This document shows positions 17,694-25,149 of a stretch of 64,000 nt of DNA, one piece after another (positions within the stretch are counted from its first letter, which is position 1; every line of letters starts with the position of its first letter). Source of the stretch: Flavobacteriales bacterium. GTDB lineage: Bacteria > Bacteroidota > Bacteroidia > Flavobacteriales > Flavobacteriaceae. A program made the translations under genes and the position numbers. The DNA is taken from positions 1 to 64,000 of the forward strand of contig JALWLE010000063.1 in NCBI GenBank assembly GCA_026996605.1, given 5' to 3'. The notes beneath the pieces were generated by a model. The model was given only the letters and a program-made list of their open reading frames with translations, was not told the origin of the DNA and made no database searches.

Positions 17694-18506
17694 TTACTGA
17701 TTCTTGATATAAGCATCGAGTTTTCTGACGCTACTTTCAAAATCAAATACATTATTGACTTTGTAATAGTTTTCAAGGTCGTAAATATAATGATAGGCAT
17801 ATTTGGCCAATTCCAATTTATTCTTTTCAAAGTCCAAAAGTCTTATGATGCCGACTAACTGATCGACTGTCATACAGTCGTTTTGTTTGATAATTTGCTT
17901 GGCAACACGCAACTTGCTCTCATCAAAATCTTGTTTTTTAACCGCATGCAACATGCTCTCATAACGTTCGGGCGTAACCGGTGGTGTGCAACCAACCGTT
18001 CCTTCGTATCCGGGCACATAAACCACCGGACCACCGGGGAATTGTCCCCCCGCTGTATTGTTAATATTGATGTTGATTTGTCCGTTTTGAATGTTTTGCC
18101 CACCATTGTTGTTCATACCATTGCCGTAAGAAAAAACAGCATCGGGATTGTAATACGGTAAATCTTTATCAATTGGATAAACATCTTTGATTACAAATTC
18201 TCCGCTTCGATAACGACGGTCAGGCGGAAAAATCTCATAGACAATTTCTGACATAGGCGGCACATACAATTCCGCCGAAAAACCCCGTGACCGGCTGTGC
18301 GCAAAACGAATTTTTACTTGATAGTAATTTTCAGTCAAACCGCTAATTCGCAATTCTTTTAAAGGCTGACGGTTGACCGGCTTGCCGTTTAAAAAAACTT
18401 GCATGGGTTCATCATTACCGGATAACAACACTAAATTTCTAGGATATTGCGCCATTGCTTGTAAGCCAAATAACAATATCAATAAAGTAGATAGTTTTCG
18501 TTTCAT
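17694..18506 (-). CDS. Secreted DUF4476 protein
   Basis: A 270-residue protein with a signal peptide ('STLLILLFGLQAMAQ', cut near residue 20). The N-terminal part is a beta domain with 'EPMQVFLNGKPVNRQP', followed by a low-complexity N/G/I-rich linker (about residues 130-160). The C-terminal 90 residues ('MLHAVKKQDFDESKLRVAKQ...LDFEKNKLELAKYAYHYIYD...VNNVFDFESSV') match DUF4476, a helical domain frequent in Bacteroidota. Function is unknown. A TAAATTTG box on the minus strand (18544-18551) lies 37 bp upstream. Confidence 0.88.
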   Translation of the reverse strand: MKRKLSTLLILLFGLQAMAQYPRNLVLLSGNDEPMQVFLNGKPVNRQPLKELRISGLTENYYQVKIRFAHSRSRGFSAELYVPPMSEIVYEIFPPDRRYRSGEFVIKDVYPIDKDLPYYNPDAVFSYGNGMNNNGGQNIQNGQINININNTAGGQFPGGPVVYVPGYEGTVGCTPPVTPERYESMLHAVKKQDFDESKLRVAKQIIKQNDCMTVDQLVGIIRLLDFEKNKLELAKYAYHYIYDLENYYKVNNVFDFESSVRKLDAYIKNQ

Positions 18507-18627
18507 AATATTAGGTTTTCTAGAATTAATTCAATAACAATGCCAAATTTAATAGAAGAAACTATTGTAGTGAAATTTTGCGATTCTTTTAGGGTAAAAA
18601 AAAATATTGATTACTAAAATTGAATCA

Positions 18628-18657
18628 GACCTAACAGGTAGCAAAACCTACTAGGTC
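18628..18657. repeat. Nested palindromic repeat (GACCTA..TAGGTC)
   Basis: GACCTA-AC-AGGT...ACCT-AC-TAGGTC: two nested complementary blocks around a 6-base loop. It sits in the 266-bp spacer between the M3 peptidase and DUF4476 genes and is a third member of the family at 17.6 kb. Nothing else was seen in that spacer apart from the DUF4476 promoter. Confidence 0.6.
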
Positions 18658-18771
18658 ATCAGACAAAATATCTATTAACTACAACTTAATATCGAAATTA
18701 TATTTCATTTTTGATAAAAATTTCCGTTTTAATTACATGAACACTTGATACATAATACTTATTACTTGACA

Positions 18772-20910
18772 CTAATCAAATCCTTTCTTCTTTAACAGAG
18801 CATCAATTTTAGGTTCACGTCCCATAAATTCCTTATACAGTTGCATTGCCGGTTTGGTGCCGCCGCTACTGATCATTTTTTTATAACGCCGAGCTAATTC
18901 GGAATTAAAAATATTGCCGGATTTAACAAAAGCATCAAATGTATCGGCATCCAGCACTTCCGACCATAAATAACTGTAATAGCCGGCAGCATAGCCACCA
19001 CCAAAAATATGGGCATAATACGTAGAACGATAACGTGGTATAATTTCTTTAATTAAACCGTTTTTTTGAATGGCTTGTTTTTCAAAATCCAAGGTTTTTC
19101 GGGGTAATGTGTCGTTAAGTGTATGCCAATCCATATCTAAAAACGATGCCGCGAGATATTCTACACTTCTAAAGCCTTCGTTAAAACCATTGGCTTCATT
19201 CATCTTATCGATTAAATCTTTGGGAATGATTTTACCGGTTTGGTAATGCTTGGCATATAATTTTAACATATCGGGGTGGCTCATCCAGTTTTCCATGACT
19301 TGTGACGGAAATTCAACAAAATCCCGCGGCACATTGGTACCGGATAACGATGCGTATTTGACATTTGATAACAAGCCATGTAAGGCGTGACCAAACTCAT
19401 GAAACACGGTTTGCGCTTGCGAAAAACTCAACAAACTCGGCATAGATTTGGTAGGTGCCGGAGAATTAAAATTGGTTGTTACAATAGGCGTTACAAACTT
19501 GCCATTGACATTGGACTGCATCCGCAATTCATTCATCCATGCACCGCCGCGTTTGCTCGGACGCGCAAAAAAGTCCATATAAATCACACCGATATGTTTA
19601 CCGGTTGTATCGGTAACTTCAAACACTTGCTGGTCTTTGTGCCAACCCGGAAGGTTCATCTTATTAAAATTAAGTCCGAATAATTTATGCGCCAATAAAA
19701 AAGCGCCGTCACGAACGGCATTGACTTCAAAATACGGCTTGGTTACGGTTTCGTCAAAATTATATTTTCGTTCACGTATTTTGCGAACATAATAACGCCA
19801 ATCCGAAGCCCGGAAATTGTCTTTGATACCGTCTTGTTTCATAGCATTTGCCAAATCATCTCTATCTTTTTTGGCGGTTTTTAAAGCCGGTTGCCAAACC
19901 TGATTGAGCAATTTGTAAACGTTTTCGGGCTTTTCAGCCATATTTTCGGTCAAAACATATTGGGCAAAATTGTCATAACCGAGTAAATGCGCTTTTTCGG
20001 TACGTAATTGCACCATTTTTTCCAAAACCTTTTTATTGTCATGGGTATTGTTATTATTGCCACGATTGGCATAACAGTTAAAAATCTTTTCACGCAAATC
20101 ACGATTAGGCGAATAATCTAAAAACGGATAAATGCTGGGGCGTTGCAAGGTAAAAGACCAACCGGTTTTGTGTCCGCGTTTACTAGCTTCTTCGGCTGCG
20201 GCATCTACGGCTTGTTTGGGCATTTTTCCCAAATCTTTTTTATCGGTAACATAAAGCTCAAAATCGTTGGTTTCGGCTAACAAATTATCATTAAAAGTTT
20301 GTTGCAAACTCGCTAATTCCTTATTGATTTCTTTTAACCGAGCTTGCTTTTTTTCGGGTAAATTCACCCCCGAACGCACAAAATTTTTGTAGGTTTCTTT
20401 GAGTAACCTTTGGTCTTCGGCATCTAAATTCAATTGGTCTCTTTGTAGATACACTTGATTGATTCTATCAAACAACTTTTTGTTCATTGTAATTTTATCA
20501 TAGTGTGCCGCCAATTCGGGTTTGATTTTCTTGGAAGTAGCTTTTAAAACATCATCGGTATTGGCAGATTCGACGGCATCAAACAAATGTTGCACGCGTT
20601 TGAGTTTTTGCCCGCTTTGTTCCAAAGCTATCACCGTATTTTTAAAAGTAGCGGGTGCCGTATTGTTTACAATCTTTTCAATTTCTTGATTATGCATTTT
20701 AATAGCCGCTTCAAAAGCCGGCAGATAATCTGCACTCTTTATTTTATCAAAAGGCGGCGTGCCGAAAGGCGTATCCCAATCTTGAAGTAATATATTTTGA
20801 GATGTTGTTTTAGTCATAGACAATGGTTTTTTTTCCATATTGGTTTTAGTAGTTTGCTGACACGCATTCATCAAAAGCAATATACTGATAAATGATAATA
20901 GATTTCTCAT
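18772..20910 (-). CDS. dcp: M3-family metallopeptidase (peptidyl-dipeptidase Dcp-like) lipoprotein
   Basis: A 712-residue protein. Lipobox MNAC follows a short hydrophobic helix. The zinc site HEFGHALHG (about residue 500) has the HExxH motif, with the downstream Glu in 'NEANGFNEGFRSVEY'. Flanking blocks such as 'YMDFFARPSKRGGAWMNE' and 'VEFPSQVMENW' are typical of the M3A Dcp branch. It should remove C-terminal dipeptides from oligopeptides; the lipid anchor places it in the periplasm or at the surface, unlike cytoplasmic E. coli Dcp. Length is typical. Confidence 0.93.
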   Translation of the reverse strand: MRNLLSFISILLLMNACQQTTKTNMEKKPLSMTKTTSQNILLQDWDTPFGTPPFDKIKSADYLPAFEAAIKMHNQEIEKIVNNTAPATFKNTVIALEQSGQKLKRVQHLFDAVESANTDDVLKATSKKIKPELAAHYDKITMNKKLFDRINQVYLQRDQLNLDAEDQRLLKETYKNFVRSGVNLPEKKQARLKEINKELASLQQTFNDNLLAETNDFELYVTDKKDLGKMPKQAVDAAAEEASKRGHKTGWSFTLQRPSIYPFLDYSPNRDLREKIFNCYANRGNNNNTHDNKKVLEKMVQLRTEKAHLLGYDNFAQYVLTENMAEKPENVYKLLNQVWQPALKTAKKDRDDLANAMKQDGIKDNFRASDWRYYVRKIRERKYNFDETVTKPYFEVNAVRDGAFLLAHKLFGLNFNKMNLPGWHKDQQVFEVTDTTGKHIGVIYMDFFARPSKRGGAWMNELRMQSNVNGKFVTPIVTTNFNSPAPTKSMPSLLSFSQAQTVFHEFGHALHGLLSNVKYASLSGTNVPRDFVEFPSQVMENWMSHPDMLKLYAKHYQTGKIIPKDLIDKMNEANGFNEGFRSVEYLAASFLDMDWHTLNDTLPRKTLDFEKQAIQKNGLIKEIIPRYRSTYYAHIFGGGYAAGYYSYLWSEVLDADTFDAFVKSGNIFNSELARRYKKMISSGGTKPAMQLYKEFMGREPKIDALLKKKGFD

Positions 20911-21055
20911 AAATATTAATATTTGATTTCAAAAATAGAAATTTATTGATATAATTTTAATAAAATTTTCTTAATAAGCTGATAAAACACAATTATATGT
21001 TTGTTTTAAAAAAAATCAAATCTTATGCACGCCTAATAAATCCCTAAAATATTCT

Positions 21056-21063
21056 TACATTTG
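21056..21063 (+). promoter_or_regulatory. Putative -7 element of the alpha-oxoamine synthase gene
   Basis: TACATTTG fits TAnnTTTG and is followed by GCA, as in strong flavobacterial promoters. It lies 130 bp before the start codon, giving an unusually long leader of about 120 nt. Confidence 0.5.
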
Positions 21064-21100
21064 CAGCGGAATTATACATATAATACATAATGAAACCGAC

Positions 21101-21149
21101 ATGATTAAAATAATCATTAAACACACAAATAAATGATTATTTTAATCAT
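21101..21149. promoter_or_regulatory. Perfect 18-bp inverted repeat made of two palindromes in the leader
   Basis: ATGATTAAAATAATCATT (21101-21118) and AATGATTATTTTAATCAT (21132-21149) are exact reverse complements with a 13-base spacer. Each arm is itself a palindrome (ATGATTA-AAA/TTT-TAATCAT), so the region offers two equivalent protein sites 31 bp apart or one long RNA hairpin. A further perfect palindrome TGACAT-TG-ATGTCA follows at 21163-21176. Confidence 0.65.
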
Positions 21150-21193
21150 CAAAGGTTACATCTGACATTGATGTCAAAATAAAAAATAAACAG

Positions 21194-22453
21194 ATGAAAG
21201 ATTTATTTGAAAAATTTAAAAACGATAAAGGACCTTTGGGTAACTATGCTGATGTTGCCGAGGGTTATTTTGTCTTTCCAAAATTCGAGGGACCTATTTC
21301 TAACCGGATGAAGTTCAACGGTAAAGAAATGGTTACTTGGAGTATTAACAATTATTTGGGCTTGGCTAATCATCCGGAAGTCAGAAAAGCAGACGCCGAA
21401 TCGGCTGCCAAATGGGGCATGGCTTATCCTATGGGCGCTCGCGCCATGTCTGGACAAACTGAAAAACACGAACAATTGGAACAAGAATTGGCAGAATTTG
21501 TCAATAAAGAAGCGGCTTACCTACTCAATTTCGGTTATCAAGGCAATGTATCCATTATTGATAGTTTAGTTACCAAGAATGATGTAATTGTTTATGATAG
21601 TGATTCGCACGCCAGTATTATTGACGGTTGCCGTTTACATCAAGGAATGCGTTATACTTTCAGACATAACGACACCAAAAGCTTGGAAAAAATGTTGGAA
21701 CGTGCTACCAAAGTTGCCGATAAAAATGACGGTGGCATTTTAGTGATCACAGAAGGCGTTTTCGGTATGCGTGGCGAACAAGGCAAACTCAAAGAAATTG
21801 TCGCTTTAAAAGATAAATATGATTTTCGTTTATTGGTTGACGATGCGCATGGTTTTGGAACATTAGGCAAAACCGGTGCCGGAGCCGGTGAAGAACAAGG
21901 CGTGCAAGACGATATTGATATTTATTTTGCCACCTTTGCCAAATCTATGGCAGGGATTGGCGCTTTTGTTGCCGGCGATAAAGATTTAATTCAGTACTTG
22001 AAATACAACATGCGTTCGCAAGTATTTGCCAAATCCTTACCGATGCCTATGGTAGAAGGTGCTTTAAAACGCTTGGAATTATTGCGCAAAAGTCCGGAAC
22101 TTAAAAATAAATTATGGTCGGTTGCTACGGCCTTACAAAAAGGTTTACGAGACGCAGGTTTCGATTTGGGTTCTACCAATACGGTGATTACACCGGTTTA
22201 TTTGGAAGGTAGCGTTCCGGAAGCTATGGTTATGGTCAAAGATTTACGAGAAAAATACAATGTTTTTACTTCTATTGTTATTTATCCGGTGATTCCAAAA
22301 GGTATGATTCTCTTACGACTAATTCCGACAGCGGTTCATACGCAAGAAGATATTGATATTACCGTAAAGGCATTTTCTGCTATAAGAGACAAACTGGAAT
22401 CAGGTGTTTATAAAAAAATTGGTGAAGAATTCATAAAAAAAATGCGGAGTTAA
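21194..22453 (+). CDS. PLP-dependent alpha-oxoamine synthase (serine palmitoyltransferase / cysteate acyltransferase-like)
   Basis: A 419-residue fold-type I PLP enzyme. Visible features: 'WSINNYLGLANHP' substrate loop, 'DSDSHASIIDG' (PLP-stacking His), 'VDDAHGFGTLG' (about 216), and the Schiff-base Lys in 'FATFAKSMAGIGAF' (about 249). Alpha-oxoamine synthases condense an amino acid with an acyl thioester. The opening 'GPLGNYADVAEGYFVFPKFEG' differs from the short KBL (glycine C-acetyltransferase) form, so I favour a lipid role: serine palmitoyltransferase, or the cysteate acyltransferase of sulfonolipid (capnine) synthesis found in gliding Bacteroidota. Substrate is not settled by sequence. 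Confidence 0.85.
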   Translation: MKDLFEKFKNDKGPLGNYADVAEGYFVFPKFEGPISNRMKFNGKEMVTWSINNYLGLANHPEVRKADAESAAKWGMAYPMGARAMSGQTEKHEQLEQELAEFVNKEAAYLLNFGYQGNVSIIDSLVTKNDVIVYDSDSHASIIDGCRLHQGMRYTFRHNDTKSLEKMLERATKVADKNDGGILVITEGVFGMRGEQGKLKEIVALKDKYDFRLLVDDAHGFGTLGKTGAGAGEEQGVQDDIDIYFATFAKSMAGIGAFVAGDKDLIQYLKYNMRSQVFAKSLPMPMVEGALKRLELLRKSPELKNKLWSVATALQKGLRDAGFDLGSTNTVITPVYLEGSVPEAMVMVKDLREKYNVFTSIVIYPVIPKGMILLRLIPTAVHTQEDIDITVKAFSAIRDKLESGVYKKIGEEFIKKMRS

Positions 22454-22465
22454 TAATTTTTTTAT

Positions 22466-22570
22466 TATCTTTGCATTGAAAGTATTGCGAAAACATATTT
22501 TCATAATGTGAATTTTAGGTTAACAACACACATTATCAACCGGCTTGATTTTATCGAGCCGGTTTTTTTA
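22466..22570 (+). ncRNA. Candidate small RNA, own promoter and intrinsic terminator
   Basis: TATCTTTG (22466-22473, followed by CA) is a near-ideal -7 element, 13 bp after the preceding gene ends and with no open reading frame behind it. Transcription would start near 22480. The next 90 bases hold a perfect 8-bp stem, ATAATGTG (22503-22510) with CACATTAT (22529-22536), then at once a GC-rich hairpin AACCGGCT/AGCCGGTT (22538-22564) and a T run. No -33 element was recognised. It resembles no RNA class I know (not tmRNA, 6S, SRP or RNase P RNA). Confidence 0.45.
22538..22570 (+). terminator. Intrinsic terminator
   Basis: AACCGGCT (22538-22545) pairs with AGCCGGTT (22557-22564), followed by TTTTTTTA. 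It ends the candidate small RNA and, by read-through, the alpha-oxoamine synthase transcript. Confidence 0.8.
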
Positions 22571-22597
22571 TTTACTTACATCTCATGCATTTCATAA

Positions 22598-22626
22598 TAA
22601 AAAAGACGCCACTTAGGGCGTCTTGA
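22598..22626 (-). terminator. Intrinsic terminator of the lysozyme-like gene
   Basis: AAGACGCC (22603-22610) pairs with GGCGTCTT (22617-22624). On the minus strand a T run (TTTTTTAT) follows the stem, 16-40 bp after the stop codon of the lysozyme-like gene. Confidence 0.75.
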
Positions 22627-22639
22627 AAAAATTATTTTT

Positions 22640-23305
22640 CTATTCCAAATCAATTTCAGGTTCTTTTTTCGGCTTGATGTTACTCAAATCATAACCCGAA
22701 AATCTACGTAAATAATGTTCTATTTTGGTGCCATAGGCATCTTTCATGGTTTTTTTGCCGTAAGACCATAAAAACTGTTGCACGGCGCCGGCACCACCCA
22801 AATGAGCTGCCGCTAAAATTCCTGATTCGGTGATTTTAACACCATTGATCCATTTACCACTATATTTTTTAATTTCCTTACGCAAAATCCATTTGTTTTT
22901 TTCAAGATTGGCCAAAAACGCCTTTTCTTGTAACAAAGGATTTTTTAAAAAACCTTTGGGATTGATATTTAACTCTCGTAAAGTCGATTTTCCAAATTGG
23001 TATTTTCCTAAATATCCCAAAGTATTCACTCGGTTATATTTTCCTTGCGATTCTTTAAAAGCAAGAGCTTCTTTAAAGCCAACAAAATCCTTTTCTACAA
23101 AAGGCACTTTGGCTATTTCTTTTTGCCGGTTGCTTTGTTTCAATTCGGCTTGTGTCGGCACGTATTGAACATGATGTTTGACCGGTTTGATATGCACCAC
23201 TTCTATGGTGTGCGTATCTAACATGTCATTGGCAAAACTTACCAAGACAAATGCAAAGCCGGCAAAAAACAACCATTTAATATTTGATATAATGTTTTGT
23301 TTCAT
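22640..23305 (-). CDS. Lysozyme-like-fold cell-wall protein
   Basis: A 221-residue protein with one N-terminal membrane segment ('WLFFAGFAFVLVSFA', about 11-25) and a periplasmic domain. The block 'ALAFKESQGKYNRVNTLGYLGKYQFGKSTL' (about 82-110) looks like a lysozyme or lytic-transglycosylase active site, with Glu in 'KESQGKY' as candidate catalyst and 'GYLGKYQFG' as the glycan groove; 'GILAAAHLGGAGAV' is the matching C-terminal helix. It probably cuts or binds peptidoglycan glycan strands. It lies next to mltG on the same strand but separated by 141 bp. Confidence 0.7.
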   Translation of the reverse strand: MKQNIISNIKWLFFAGFAFVLVSFANDMLDTHTIEVVHIKPVKHHVQYVPTQAELKQSNRQKEIAKVPFVEKDFVGFKEALAFKESQGKYNRVNTLGYLGKYQFGKSTLRELNINPKGFLKNPLLQEKAFLANLEKNKWILRKEIKKYSGKWINGVKITESGILAAAHLGGAGAVQQFLWSYGKKTMKDAYGTKIEHYLRRFSGYDLSNIKPKKEPEIDLE

Positions 23306-23446
23306 AACTTAATTTTTTTGCTATTTCGCACCAATGTTAAATCGATACAAAAAACGCAAAAATTCGGCTGCAAATATAATACCATTTTTTAAATCACCAA
23401 ATATTTAGGGAAAATGATGAAAATTTGTCAGAAATTGTGTAGAAAA

Positions 23447-24490
23447 TCAATGATAGATACCTTGTTTATTTAAACTATTATGGTATTGTCCGGCACGTTG
23501 ATTATGCTCGCGTAAAGTTTTGCTAAATAAGTGATAGCCCGGCTTGTTAAAGTCTGCTACAAAGTAATAATATTGATGTTTTTCTGGATTTAATACAGCT
23601 TTAATTGATTGAATATCAGGCATACAAATAGGTCCTGGGGGCAGTCCGGCATACTTATAAGTGTTGTATGGTGAATCAACCGCTTTATGCTTATTTAAAA
23701 CGCGTTTGATGACTAAATATTTGCCGTATTGTTGCTTATAGGCATAGACCACAGTCGGGTCGGCTTGTAGTAACATGCCTTTTTTCAAACGGTTCAAATA
23801 CACACCGGCAATTCGTGGTAATTCGGATGCTTTGGTCGATTCTTTTTGAATTATAGATGCTAAAATCCCAACTTCAACGGGCGATAAACCTAATTTTTTG
23901 GCTTTGGCACGACGTTTTTCATTCCAAAATTTTTGATATGCCCGCCACATTTTAGCTCTGAACTGTTCCGGTGTTGTATTGTAATATAAACGATAAGTAT
24001 TTGGAATATACATTAAAAGTATATTATCCGGCGTAAAGCCCTTCTCTTTGATAAAATCTTTATCGGACATCACTTTTAACAACGCCAAAGAATCCGGCTC
24101 TATTTGATGACTGACGGCACCTGCTAAATCGTGAAGCGTATTTTTGTTATTAAAGGTCACTTTAACTTCTAGTTTTTGCCCGATACGCAACAAATTAATC
24201 AGACTATTGTTATTCATCATATTTTTGATGGCGTAACGTCCCGGATGTGGCTTCGTAAGCCGTTTGATTTTACTTGCAAATTTGAAAGTCGCTTGGCTTT
24301 TGATATAGGGTGACAGAATTTTGGTCAAACTATCAATATCAATATTTTTTGGCACATCGATATAAACTTTGTCTTTTTGCAATTTGACATTCGGGATAAA
24401 CAAAAGACTATTTATAACTAAAAAGACCGATAATACAACTGCTAAAACGGCAATAATGAGTGTGTATTTTTTCATACATTTTTTATTCAA
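23447..24490 (-). CDS. mltG: Endolytic murein transglycosylase MltG
   Basis: A 347-residue YceG/MltG protein. One N-terminal transmembrane helix (about 9-30), a LysM-like subdomain, then the catalytic part with the essential Glu in 'GILASIIQKESTKASELP' (about 213), 'IAGVYLNRLKKGMLLQADPTVVYA', and 'SPYNTYKYAGLPPGPI'. It cleaves nascent glycan strands and sets their length. A second in-frame ATG five codons downstream also fits. It follows the GNAT gene by 22 bp, so the two are likely cotranscribed. Confidence 0.95.
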   Translation of the reverse strand: MNKKCMKKYTLIIAVLAVVLSVFLVINSLLFIPNVKLQKDKVYIDVPKNIDIDSLTKILSPYIKSQATFKFASKIKRLTKPHPGRYAIKNMMNNNSLINLLRIGQKLEVKVTFNNKNTLHDLAGAVSHQIEPDSLALLKVMSDKDFIKEKGFTPDNILLMYIPNTYRLYYNTTPEQFRAKMWRAYQKFWNEKRRAKAKKLGLSPVEVGILASIIQKESTKASELPRIAGVYLNRLKKGMLLQADPTVVYAYKQQYGKYLVIKRVLNKHKAVDSPYNTYKYAGLPPGPICMPDIQSIKAVLNPEKHQYYYFVADFNKPGYHLFSKTLREHNQRAGQYHNSLNKQGIYH

Positions 24491-24512
24491 AATATAATTA
24501 CAAAATTGGATT

Positions 24513-25031
24513 TTAGCTGTTTGATGAGTTTATCAATTGATACAATAATTCATCTTTAAAATTTTTTCCATCAAACAACCAATCTTTTTTAATGCCGGTG
24601 CGCTCAAATCCAAAAGTTTCAAACAACCGAATACTCGGCAAATTATCGTCTGCGATATTAGCATATAATTGGTGCAAATATAAAATTTTAAATGCATAAT
24701 CTATTACCAATTGTAAAGCCGCTGTTCCGTAAGATTTATTTCTGTATTTTTGATGAATGACAATTCCTACCCCTGCACGTTTGTTTTTCGGGTCAAAGTC
24801 GAACAAATCAATAAATCCTATAAGCTTCTGATTTTTAATTATTTCAATACCAAAGCGAAACTGTTTAGCATCATAAATATCGCGGTCGGCATTGGCGATA
24901 TAATCCTGTAACAAACGGGCTGAAAACGGCTGTTGCGTATGACTCAAATGCCACATATCCCAATCGTTTTCAATCTCAAACAAAAAATCTATATCCTTGG
25001 GTTCCAGCGCTCTAATTTTAACTTCTGCCAT
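24513..25031 (-). CDS. GNAT-family N-acetyltransferase (RimJ/RimL-like)
   Basis: A 172-residue acetyltransferase. 'IRALEPKDIDFLFEIEND' is the typical start, 'RAGVGIVIHQKYRNKSYGTAALQLVIDYAF' (about 88-117) carries the acetyl-CoA-binding R/QxxGxG/A loop in a relaxed form, and 'NLPSIRLFETFGFERTGIKKD' is the C-terminal GNAT motif. The layout resembles RimJ/RimL or SpeG-type enzymes. Acceptor is unknown. Confidence 0.88.
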   Translation of the reverse strand: MAEVKIRALEPKDIDFLFEIENDWDMWHLSHTQQPFSARLLQDYIANADRDIYDAKQFRFGIEIIKNQKLIGFIDLFDFDPKNKRAGVGIVIHQKYRNKSYGTAALQLVIDYAFKILYLHQLYANIADDNLPSIRLFETFGFERTGIKKDWLFDGKNFKDELLYQLINSSNS

Positions 25032-25149
25032 TTTTAGAGTAATATAATATTTTGTTAATATCGACGTTAATTTTCCGTTAAAGATAGAATATTTTTAGTG
25101 ATTTGGAATAATTTTGGTATAAAATATTTCAAACAAAAAATGTAGAAAA

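Noticed and set aside
21194-22453. Firm assignment as 2-amino-3-ketobutyrate CoA ligase partnering the threonine dehydrogenase
   Set aside because: Not adjacent, and the N-terminal region differs from the short KBL type; kept as an open alternative only.
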